Below, piece by piece: positions 27,301 through 39,500 of a stretch of DNA of 64,000 nt. The stretch is from Onchocerca lupi (Eukaryota; Nematoda; Chromadorea; Rhabditida; Onchocercidae), in contig JAOVVO010000122.1 in NCBI GenBank assembly GCA_028564675.1, forward strand, positions 90,464 through 154,463. The letters run 5' to 3'. How positions within the stretch are numbered: the stretch's first letter is position 1; each line of letters starts with the position of its first letter. Below the pieces are notes generated by a model. It was not told the origin of the DNA. It did no database searches and saw only the letters and a program-made list of their open reading frames with translations. Made by a program: the position numbers and the translations under genes.

Positions 27301-28020
27301 AAACTACTAATCAATCTTTCGAAAGTGAATGTAGCTATCATAGAGTTTGTCAAAATGAGAAAAAATATATTTGCTAATGTCTTAAATATACTGCGAAAAT
27401 ATTAAAAATTAAAAAATTACGAGATTCAAATTATTGATCGAATTAAATGATTTAATTCAACTATAATTCATGAGACGAGAACTCGTTTAAAAAATTGCAC
27501 AAATTCGAAACAAATTAGAATTTTTACGGGAGAAGAATGAGAAATACCCATCAAAAACGAGTGCATCAAGTCGAGTTTCTCCTGTTTCATCCGGTGAACC
27601 ACCGAAACCAACAGTTCCATCACATTGTAACCTTTCACACTCCGTTAAACCTTCCACTAATGATTCCATCCTGTCACGTGTCTTTGTTAGTGTCAAGAAT
27701 GCTGCAAATGATTAATTGCTTCGGTGATGAGCAAATCGAGACATATGCATTTCCATCACATCACACTGAATTCTCTCACAACTATCCGGTTGCTAATTGC
27801 CATAATGGAAAGGTATATGTGCCTAGTGGCCAACCACTAGGATGACAATTGTGAATACGCATGTAAATATCATTTGTAAATATGAAATTTGGTTCATCGA
27901 ACCTTTTGTGGTAGCAGCTTGAAAATCATCGCTTCCCCAGGTAGTTATCACCAATGGTACTTCTGATTGGCAATTCCGTATTAGGATGTAGAAATACATT
28001 AATGCATTCGACCATGCCAT
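24340..28020 (-). CDS. AGA: Aspartylglucosaminidase (N4-(beta-N-acetylglucosaminyl)-L-asparaginase)
   Basis: Exons in transcript order: 27903-28020, 27548-27701, 26962-27074, 25975-26087, 25712-25795, 25181-25284, 24715-24822, 24340-24565; phases all agree and the total is 1020 nt, 339 residues, close to the human enzyme. It cleaves the GlcNAc-Asn bond of N-linked glycoproteins in the lysosome. An Ntn hydrolase, it cuts itself before the nucleophile Thr of HDTIGM (Thr202 here). Conserved blocks: ITTW near the N-terminus, CERLQCDGTVGFGGSPDE, KENCQPNY, FCGPYKP, GTSTNG, the substrate-binding RIGDSPLPGAGAYAD (230-244) and TGDGD (253-257), and FFGAIVA...GAAC. The Met at 28020 gives a hydrophobic N-terminus usable as a signal peptide; an acceptor-like TTTTACAAG just before it favours it over the in-frame Met at 28059. 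All key residues are present, so it should be active. Confidence 0.96.
25710..25754 (-). promoter_or_regulatory. 10-bp stem enclosing the AGA exon-5 splice donor
   Basis: ACCTGCGATT at 25710-25719 and AATCGCAGGT at 25745-25754 are exact reverse complements separated by 25 nt. In the AGA transcript the downstream arm ends with the GT of the donor after base 25712. Folding would hide the 5' splice site. Seen directly; any effect on splicing is inference. Confidence 0.4.
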
Positions 28021-30585
28021 TATACTTGTAAAATTTAAACCAGAAATTAAACTATACAATAATTGTTTGCGTATTTTTAATACAGATTTACGTATTTTCC
28101 CATTTATTTTAAAATTGGAAGTTTAAATAGTGCAGTAAACAAAGTCCGGAATGCCTTTGTCATTATGATAATGATTCGCTTCCGGAAAACTTCACAAATT
28201 AAAGTCAGTGAAATACCACTTTTTGAAATATGTTAAATTTCAAAAGTTGTCAAAAACCGGAAATTCATTTATGACTAACAACTTACTATTGCTAATGGCA
28301 AACAGAATTTGATCCCGCAAAGACGAAATCCTGCAAATTGATCTTGAATTCATTTGTGAAGATTTTTAAAAATTGTCCGATTTCGAAGAATTCTCGGATT
28401 TGTATAACCCAATAGAACTCAACATTTTTCCGGTGCAGCCTATCGATGAAACAACCAATATTTGGATTTTATAAGTTATATCAAATTTCTAAAACCATTA
28501 TAGAAAATCGGCATAAAATTTACACTACCATAGAGAAGAGAAAAAAACAAAAAAAAAAAAAAAAAACGTAACATTTTAACAAATAATTAATTAAAAAGTT
28601 TTCAAAGTAACCTAAATGGTTCTGATTTGATGAAAACAATCAAAATAACTAGAAAAAAGATACTATCTGCAAAATTTGGTGCAAATGTCAATTTCATTTA
28701 TTTTTTAAAATTTGAAACTTCGAACAAAAAAATTAAGGAGTGTATCAAACATAAATTTATCATTATTTTATAAACAAAAAAAAAAAAAAAATTAAAGCTA
28801 TTAATTGCAAAGCAACACATAGCTTATTCTCAAAGAATTAATTTCAATTTCTTCGAGAAACTAAATTTCTTTTGTTTTGTAAATTGAGTTTCGAAAAAAC
28901 CTTAGGGTTAGAAAGTCTTGAGAAGTTGTCTTAAATTATGAAATTTTATCAAATATTAAATTAATGATGGGAAGTTAGGAAGATTTTTAACATAAAAAAT
29001 TGCACCATTCTAACTGATATTAATATGCAATTTAGTGAATGCCACTTTAAATAGCACCGCTTGTTTTGTAAATCGCACAAAAATTGAATTGCCCTCCAGT
29101 GGTGATGCTTTCATACAATGGAAACAATTTCAATCTTTCAATTTTCATTTGTAGAAATTATCGATCTGTTATTTTCAATCTACATTTGTAAAAGTTATAT
29201 AACTTGAAGAGTTAGTAAATGATCAAACAGATGAATTAAAATAGGAAAATTTTCAAATAATTAACAAGATTAAGCTATGTCTAAAACGATTCATCATGGG
29301 AACTGTTAGTAACCGGCTTATTAATTCCAGTTCAGAAATGAATTTGTTAATAATAATTAATTAAATATTATCTAATTAATTATAAATTATTTGTCAAAAA
29401 AATTAATTGCCAATTATGCTTCTATAACCTTACTGCTGAATTAATGATTAATAAAATTAATTTATTATGTATTATTCCACATAACGTATCAAATTGATTT
29501 AAGCAGTAAATTAATAATTGCTTTTATAATAGGAAACAAATTTTAACTATAAAAAGCGAATGATTTCATTCCTTCAATAACATCTGCGTGGATCGCATAT
29601 TGCTTGTTATGCTGGAAGATTATTTTTCGACAATATAATATCATTAATTTATACCAGGAAAAAAACTTTAAATCGAAATCAAAATTCAGTCGGAAAAATA
29701 AGTTAAATATATCTCTACGCAGATATAAGTAAATATGTATATGGCTTAATACACAGAGATTTGCTTCCTCTTTCTTGCATATAATGAAACGATGACAGAT
29801 AAGCCCAGAATTTTAAAACAATTAAAAAAAGAAAAAGAACGCCATCAATTAATATAAAGCTACTTATTTCGACAGGTGAGACATTTTAAAAAAAAAAGAA
29901 TGCAGGACTATATAAATGTACTTTACTATAGACTAAAAAATAGTAAATTTAATAAATTTCAAAATCAAAATTTCGCTATCTTTCCAAGGTTCCAAGTGGA
30001 ATGATACACGTATATATAATATAGGAAAGAATGGAAATTTCAAAAGTACGATCAGTTTTAAGTCTTACGAAAATCGACTTTTCTTTTATACCAATAATCA
30101 ATAAATATATATGTAAAAGGCTAGTTCGTAAAAATTTTTAAAGCTTTTTTAAGAACTTATTTGAAAATATCTATGAAATCTGAGATCAACGCTTGCGAAA
30201 AATTCTAACGCGATTAGACGAAAAAACTTATTTGGATATAAGCAAACAGCAATATCATATTCTTTTTTTTCTTTTTTCTTTTTTTTGATATCATGACAAA
30301 CACATAACACAAAAAAGGGATGGGATATAGTAATGCAAACCATTTAGCTAATTTTCAAGGAAACGTTATTAAAGATCAACGATTGAAGGAAAACACTGAG
30401 AAAATTAAAGGTTAGAAACTAATCAATAGTTCTTCACTGAATTAAATGTTCATGCAATCCGAAATAATTTGATTAATAGCAGGGAATTCCTTCAAGATCC
30501 TCCAAAACATATATTTCTTGTTCATGTTGAACAAAACAAAAACAAAAAAAGAACTTGAAATTGTCCTAGTGAAATACTACACAAT
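28021..30585. other. Intergenic, AGA 5' side to unc-11 3' side
   Basis: Contains the AGA promoter and, next to 30585, the unc-11 3' UTR. I find no exon. It has several A homopolymers (for example near 28547 and 28780) and very AT-rich TTAATTAA-type sequence around 29340-29520. Confidence 0.6.
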
Positions 30586-33500
30586 TCACATGAATGGGCG
30601 ATGGGGTAGTGATGGTGCCGATTGTTGCGCTTGTCCAGTTTGAGATGGCGTTTGTCCTGGTGTTATACCATATACCGGTGCAGCCGCTTGCTGCATTTGT
30701 GGATTATATCCTGGCTGTGCATACATACCGATCATCGGTTGTTGAGCATATATGCCTATAAAATTAGATGAAGCAGCATTTCCTAATATTTGAATTGAAA
30801 TTAATTAAAAAAAAATTGAAAATGGAGATGAGACAATTTGCAAATCAAAATAAATGCACATAATAACATATGCTCCAGATGTACTTTTTATCTAGCTATT
30901 CAGCGTGAGGTTATTTAGTTGTAGGTCCTAGAAAATTTCCATCCTGACTTATTTTGTCAAAAGGAAAAACATCAGTTGAAATACCTGGTTGTGGAGCATA
31001 AACACCCATTGGTGGCCACTGCTGTGGTGGAATTGTAGCATATTGAGGCTGCGCTATCCCATGTGCCCCAGTTGCCGGTCTTATACTTTGATTATTCCAT
31101 TGAACTGGTTTCCTGAATTACAATACCTGTTGTAGCTTCATTCTAACAAATCATAAAATAATTAGATATAATCTTATTTTGGCGTTTGCATGTCACAAAT
31201 AACAAATACAATTTGAGTATTTAATGAAGATATGCTAATTATACAAGGCAAATTATTCGAAAAGAAGCTTAAAGAGTTGTTAAAAAAAAGAAAAAAAAGG
31301 TACTAATTAATGCGAAAATCCTCACCCATGATTAGTCGTTCCTTTACCGCTTACCGAGAGATTGTCAGCTAACGATGATAATGCACTATCTAAATCACCG
31401 CTAGTGAATTTACCAGCTTGTGTAGTGGCAGCATACGCTACTGATGGCAGCTGTTGTGCTCCATACGCGTTTAAATTTGCTGTACCTGGAATAAAAATAT
31501 TCACGAAGAGATTAGGAAATTCAACATTTTCGGTTTCGGAAAAAGAAATATATTGGAAAATCTTCAAAAATATAGAATTAAGAATATGAAAACCTTAAAA
31601 CAAAAAGGAATCCCTCATAAAACCCATGCATTTTAAAAGTTCAAAAGTTATGACCAACTAAAAAAACTTTTGCACCAAATAAAACGTCTTTAATATTCAT
31701 ACTAAAAAAAACAAAAAATTTTAATGCAACACGCCTAACGTAGATAAAATAATCACTCTTCATCCCTCATTTATCAAAAAGTCCCATAATATTTTTGTAT
31801 GATAAAAATCTATAATTCACGACCCCTACCATTATTATTACCAAATTTTTAGTGATAGTAATAATAGGAATCATGAGCTCATCATCAGATCAATAACATT
31901 TCTATTTATGATGTCAAATTAAAATGTAAGTATTTGGTGCAAAAGCATTTTAAGGTTTATAAAACAATAATGACAACAACAACTGTTGCAATAACCACAA
32001 CAACAATAACAAAAATTTCAAAATTAGGACAACAGCAACAGAAATAACAATCACAACAACTATGAACATCATTGTTCTAATTATTGTAACTTAACATCAA
32101 AAATATTAGATTAAAAAAAAGATGGATAAAAGACACTGTCATTAACCCGGGAACCTAAGCTTCCAATTTCACATCTACGACTCCAAAAGTGAGAATCGAA
32201 AGTTTAAATCTCCCAATGGATTGCAACATTGCAGCTAATCTTCATAAATACTTTTTCTCTTCATTTTTTTCCTTCCTCACTATTTCTTTCTATTAAAAAC
32301 TAGCCGAAGTCATCACGCTTCGCTTGACAACTCCAGATAATCTATGTAAATAAAAATGAAATGTTCGTTTATTCAAAATCTTAAATCTCTGAATTTTTTG
32401 TAATTACGCGCCTTATCTATATACAAAAAAGCGCTTCTTCGAATGAAAGGTTGCATCAAAATTTTAAATCAATTGAGAAGAATCTGAAACGTCTTGTAAA
32501 AACGAATACAGAAAGAGGGGTGGTCAATAGATTTAGTCCGTTCACTTACTTTTAACTATCACAGGTGTGATAAGCAAAAAAAAAAAAAAAAAAGGATATC
32601 TATACAGAAACACGCGTCTATTCGAATACTACATTGTATCAAAATTTTAAATCAATCAATGAAGATTTTGAAACTTTGAGTGAAAATGAACAACGAACAT
32701 TTACATTTTTATTTATACAGATTTCTTCTTGACTCTTAGTCCACTTCAGGAATTTTCTAAATAATCGTCCAAAAATATCACTTTAGTTGTCAGATAACAT
32801 GCATAACTGTAACAATAAGCAAATAACATGGTTACCTTCAGATACATTTTGCATCCCTAAAAAAGAGTCATATAAATTAGAATGTAAACAAAATTGAATT
32901 AATAAAGAAATATATGTAAATTGTATCTCGAGAAATTATTTCTTTTCTAATGGATAAGATGAATAACAGACTATAAAAAGTAGCAGATTATATGGGAAAA
33001 ACAAAATGAAACGAATGAATAGAAGGTAAACCAGCATGAGGTTCTGTTGCCTGCTGATGCAGAAGGCGTGGAATAACCGGTGATGAAGTATAACTACCGT
33101 CCATACGGGCTAAAAACAAAATTCTATTATGTCTCAAAAGAACTTCAATGAAATATGCAAAATATTCGAATATTTTCGCTACAATCGTCCCTTGTTCTAC
33201 AAATCCAAATATAGAAAAATAATTCGTGTTATTTACAGAAAAAAAATTCATGACACCAATAGGTTTAGTTTCTAGTCACTCCTTAGTTGTTTACTTAGCA
33301 GTTATTTGAATTGCAGAGACATTAAAGTTTTTAACAAATAATAATTGCACAAGTCGATTAAATATTATCAATGAGTGTTACTAAGTCAATAAATGTAAGA
33401 AGTTGCTAAAAACATCATATGTTAACTATAACTATATTTCTTTTTCTACTTTCCAAAAATTCAGAAAATGACTATAAGATTGCAACCTAATAAAATACAT

Positions 33501-36500
33501 AAAAATTTTATAATTGGTTGGAAATGAAGCACTGCTCGATGTCATAGCACCGTCAACTCTTTTTAAATGAAGCTTGTTATGATCAGTCGTGAGAAGTTAT
33601 AAAGCATAAATAGTAACTGATATTTGAAACAAGACACAAAAGCGCTAACAAAATGGAGTTTGTTCGTAAATTGTGAGGTTTTGACTCGGAATTACTGCTG
33701 CTGGTGGTGGTGGCGGTGGAGGTGCTTGAGTAGTCATTCCAAAATGAATTGGTGATGCATTTGCTTAAAAAAGTTGCAAATAAAATTTCGAAATTAAATC
33801 AAACACTCTTTACACAAGTGCTTTTACAGAAAATTAGAAAACAAAATAGTGAGGATGCAAAAATCAAAAGACGAGATTATAGATAGTAAACGAACCGGAC
33901 GATGCACCAGACAGTGGTGCTTCAAATGTTGGCATTTCCGGTTGTTGCGGTGTTATAACAATAGCGCTAACACCAGCTGTATGCAATGCTAAAAGAAAAT
34001 AAAATACTGTACTAAAAGATATCATGAACACATCCAGATATTCCTTCATTATTTGGGAATAAAATAAGAAAACTTGCGGAAAAGCCATAAAATAAGCAAA
34101 AAAAGGAGTCATAGCTATAGAATTCCTGAGATTCAGAAAAACGTAATGTAAATACAATAGGAATATATACACCTGCATTCTGTTATAACTTTCAACTGTG
34201 TTGGGCTGTATAAACTTTTAAATAAAATCGTTTAAATCAATACTGAATTCCGGACAAATTCTACCTTGAGCATTTTGTTGCATAGCACCGAATGGATTTC
34301 GAAGAGCCGAACTGACCATTTCGCTTGGTTGCTGCGGTACATTACTGCTAAGATCGACATCCGTAGCTTCAGCTGCTTCATCACTTTCACTGCTTCCATC
34401 TTTTTTTTTACCCCAGGAAGCAGCAGGAACTGAATTACGTTCCAAATCGGATCGAGAAAGTGTAGTCCATTGTTGTGGCAAAACTGCATTTTGTGAATCT
34501 TTTCCGGACCACTGCTTATCGGCTTCTTCATCCTCTACAGGCCATTGCGGGGGTACTGAAGGTGCGGATGAATCCGCAGTATCACTAGCCAGAAATGGAT
34601 TGAATCCAACTGCAGTAATTGATGGTGATTTCACAAAGAACTTAGGTAAAATTAGTATATTTAACATACAACAAGGGATAAGGAAGAAAATTTTTAAGAA
34701 GATACAAGATGATCTTAAATCATGCAAACAAGGAATAAAAATAAATAATAACAGCAGAAAAAACAACAACAACAACAATAACAACAAAAAACAAGAGAAA
34801 GCAGAAATCATGATATTTTAATACAGAAATTCTTATGCGTCCAAAAATATAACAAGTTATTGATATTATAATAGAAAAGATAGAGATAATACAATTACTA
34901 CTATAACTGCCACAATATTCATGCTGACAATTCAGAATTTAGTAACGTATCAGAAAAAATATACAACTAAACAGCTAAATGTTGTATAAAATGTTCGAAG
35001 AGTCATCCTCTAGTGTTCATCGAGTTACTACAGTATTTATTTAATAATTTGAAAAAATTTAACATTGAATTTTGAATGTTCAAAAGCTTGGCTTATGTAT
35101 CGCACTGTACATACACAAACATATCAAGAAACAACATAAATATTCATCTATATGAATATACATATGCCGCACATGCAAATATGTCTATTTATACGTCAAA
35201 GTATTGATATTTCTATCTGCAGACAACAAAAATTAAAATATATTTCACATAACAGTAACTGTATGGTAAAATGATTACTTTCTTTTCCTTTTTTTTTTTT
35301 TTTTTTAAAAATAAACAAACCATTATTTTCAGTAGTCACAGGAGTTACTGCACCGACATTAAAAGCGTTTGAAAAATCGGCACCAAATGCATTTGTCCTG
35401 CCTATATTTGGATATGCTGCAAAACCTAAAGTAATAATAATCCTATATGTTAACTATGTTTATAAATGAATCAGAAAATTTCTCAGGAAGCTAAATTTTC
35501 CTGAACGTCAGACCCCAAATTTCTGGATTTAGTAGATTCTCTATTATAAGAAAGAAAATTTTGAAAAAAAAGTTTCAAAAGCATTCTTCCAGAATACAAA
35601 CCAGAAGTAGGAGGAGCAGCAGATATAACTGCAGCTGGTTGTTGCTGAAAAATATTTTGAGCGAATGGATTTGTTGGATCCAGAGCCATTGGCTGCGGCG
35701 TGGCATTAACTGGAACAGCAGTTCCATATCCTGGAGAAGCTGTAATCCCACCAGATGCTGGCATAGGATCAAACAGACTCAGAAGATCATCACTTGGCCT
35801 TGCAGATCGACTAGCAGTGCCTGCCGATGACTGAGCTGCAGCAAATGGATTGAACGAATGTCCTCCTGTATCAATTCCGGATGAACCTACTGCTGCTTGC
35901 CTTTTTCGCTGCTCCTGAAAAAAAAAAAAAGACTTGGCTTGCTAAAATGTAAGCATCTAAATTCAAATTTCTTTTGTCCTCCATAATCTGATATAGAGGT
36001 CAGAAGGGAGATCTCAGAATCTCAAAAGGAAAGCTTGCTCTAAGCCATAAAGAGAGTCATGCCCAGGATTGTCTTCGGAACATCAACCAACTTAATAATG
36101 AATATTTCGCTTAACACTTCAAGCTAGTCTAAATAATCCAATATTTATTTATATCCAAATTATCTATAAATTTGAGTAGTTTAAAATATATATTACTAAG
36201 ATTATAAAATTTCACTGGGTTTTTTTTTTTTTTTTTTTGATCCACCATAATCCGATTACATCGTAATTCCTTTCTTTGCAATAAATTTGCTTATAAATTA
36301 TAAAGCTGTTTCTTTTCAAAGACAGTAGACAAAGAGATTGAATAATAAACTGGATAAAATTTTGCGACATGTTGATAAAGTCTCGAATCTGAATTATCGA
36401 TAACTCGAAAAGTGAAAAATCCTCAGTGCTAACATAATTCCATCTTGATCTAATTCTACATCGTTTGCAGAATTATTAAAACTAGAAATACAAATGCAAT

Positions 36501-39500
36501 AGTCTAATCGGTTGGAAGTATATGTATACAAAAGCCAGTTAAATTGTTCTGAAAGACCCTATTCGAAAAAGTGTGAAAAATAAGATTTACTTGAAGAAGT
36601 TGAAAAACAAACTTCAAATAATCGTAATCGTTCCTTTTCTTCCTCTAAATATTTTTGTTTTGCTGAATCATCAATAACTCCCGTTTGTGCAGAAGTAAAT
36701 AATGGTGCTGACTGAGCCATTGCTGCAGTAAACTGTTCCTGGAAAAAAAGAAAGAAACTGTCAAAAAATTTATGAATACATAAAATCGCCTATCATTTTT
36801 TTCGAAATGCCTGAAATAACAAATATACAAATTTATTGAACAAATTTGATTTCTCGGTCATAATATCAAATAAATTGACATATAACCTTATTAAATAAGT
36901 CTTCTCATCAGTAAAATCCAATAAAAAATATATTAAAAAATTATGAGATGATGAAAATCAAAAGAAAAAAAAAATATTTACATGATGAGCTGTTGGAGGT
37001 GCTCTGCCACCTTCCAGATAAACTAGATGTGCTTCTAATGCTTCCAGTAATGAAGCTGGTGCTCGTGTTAAATCCGGTATTTCAGTACGATCAATACCCA
37101 CAGATTCGGCTACTTTGAGGAAAGTTGCCACTTTATCCAACCTTAGCTGAAAAATTGCAGTTATATTTTTTGCTGAGAAAATTTTCTAAATTACGATTAC
37201 TTTGCTTCGATTTATCAAAAAAATTAACTGCTGAAGAAGTGTTATATCTTCAAATGCTAACATTAAAAATACCAACATTATTCAAGCAACATATTTTCTA
37301 ATGAATGCATAAGTGTATGAATATGCACTGATCTATTAGAATGCTAACAATCATAACATTTTCATTAATCTTATTCCTTTGCTAGATTATTCACAAATTA
37401 GATGGCAAACACAACAGAATTGTTCTTCTGATTTTCGATTCCAGAAAATATATGATATATGCATTAGAAAATTTTAGCAACTGCACCGCTATTGTTATTT
37501 TCATATTAAGTAGAAATACAATAAATTAAAAATAAAAGTTCGATGGACACTGTAAAGTATCAATAATTTCTTATCAAGCAGATAATTTTTCAATGCATTT
37601 GAAATTTTCTGCTTTTTCAAAAATGTCTCAACGAAAAAAAATACATGAAAGAAATAAAACAGAATTCAAACAATTTGGCAGTTGAATAGATCCACAAAAA
37701 TTAACATCCGGATATAATTAGAGAAGCCCCTATTTCATTCCAGACAGTAAAACAGTTTTAAGATTTTTAAATTTTCTTCGACTTTTCAGGAAAATTATCT
37801 TTTAAAGAAAAGAGATTAATCAATATTACCAGAAATGATTTGTAGGCATCTAATGCTTCACGACATTGCTTCTTATTCATATCGAAATATTTTTCAAGCA
37901 AATTAATGATACCATCATTATAACACGCAAATAAGCGAATGAGATCACGAAAGAGAAGAATGAAAGAACAGTTAATGACACCATTATTTAATTCCGCTGA
38001 AGTTACCTAAAATTAAAAATTTTTATGAAGTCAAACACTTAATCAAATTTTAACCATAATGATTCCAAATGGTGAATTCAACATTAAAAAAAGAAAATTG
38101 TTCAGCAGTTACTATTACCAAGACTTCTTAAATATGAATACTTCTAATATTTCAAATTTTTTCTTTACTCCCTTCAAATTTATTTTTCAATTTGTTATGA
38201 AAAGCCTGAAATAGGTGAACAAGCAAATGTATCAACAAGTTAATAAGTGAATTTCTCATTAGATGAGCAAGTTAAAATATTTCTAACAAATGAATAAATC
38301 AAATCATTACATAATCATCAATTTCCTTTCACTTTTCCTAGCTTATCATACTGATCATATCTGTCTTTATACACATTGTATACACTTTGGGTATAATGGA
38401 ACTTTGTTTATTCGTTTATTATTTCCATCTTATCTATAGCATACATATTCATATAATACATATTTACATTTACTGACAGCAGCTATGGTTAAAAGTTTAT
38501 TCCATTTGATAGAAAATATACAGTATTGAAATTCTGTCTCAAATTTATGTGTATTATAAGATTTCGGTCACTTATTATACTATTTATTTCAGTAATTCTA
38601 AAAGCTTATTGGAAAAGACGAAAAATTAACAAGTTATTTCGTAAAGTAATTTAGAAGACGGTATAATCCACTAATCTTTTGATTTTTTTTATAAAAGATT
38701 TTATCAATACTTATGTGGCATTGTATAGGCAAAGTAGAATAAATTCTGCCCTGAAAAATCTACTGCTGATAACAGAAAAAGAATAGATTAAAAGAAAGCA
38801 TTTTGAGAAAAAACTTACTTGAAATTCGAGAAGAGCATCGATCTGATTTTGCAAAATTGGTAATGTCTTCAATAACTGAAACATTAAGAATACAAATATT
38901 AGGCAAAAAAGTTCTATATGGCTCTGAAATTCAGGAATTTTAATTTCCATTTCTGTCACTTCATTTCAGATCAGTTCAGTTCGAACCGATTAACATCGTT
39001 CAAATTCTGCTCAATTTATTGAATATGAAGATTATTATACCTTATCTGCATTCATCGTTCGTAGAAGACCATCTTCACGACCACGTTTCACTTTGCAAAA
39101 ATCGAAAGCACATAACCGATATGTGTAGATCTTTTCACTGATATACTTTCCGTACCGTCGAACATGTTGCGACATATCATACCCTATAATGGGATTTCAT
39201 TAATCATTTAGATCAAGAAAGCAGAGATTTAATTGAAACAGTGCAGAAAGTTAATTTTTATTTAGAAGTTAGATCATACATCAAATTATTTGCATCCAAG
39301 ATGATAAGATTAGTGTTGCGAGGTATTATCTGATTCCTAAATTGAAAAAAGAGCACGATTTACGCCAGAAGGAATGGAGTATAACTGATGATGCACTGTG
39401 TGAGTTGATACGTTTATACATACGTGAAAGCGGTATGCGTAGTATGGAATGGGAGCTTGCGAAGTTTATGTTAAAGAATAACACTTTAAATCCAAGTTAC

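Noticed and set aside
27537..27845. 102-codon plus-strand frame
   Set aside because: Opposite strand of AGA exon 2 and its intron; it has no independent support.
28021..28059. AGA start at the upstream in-frame Met (28059)
   Set aside because: An acceptor-like TTTTACAAG sits just before the Met at 28020, which also gives a more typical leader and family length.
34610..34811. Upstream extension of the large unc-11 exon 11 frame
   Set aside because: The preceding exon ends in phase 1, which fits only the acceptor CTGCAG before 34609; the extension is hydrophobic, poly-Leu-like and unlike AP180 tails.
36583..36612. Longer unc-11 exon 8 ending at a later GTAAAT donor
   Set aside because: It would end in the wrong phase for the next exon (EQRKRQ); the GTTTGT donor at 36612 keeps the frame.
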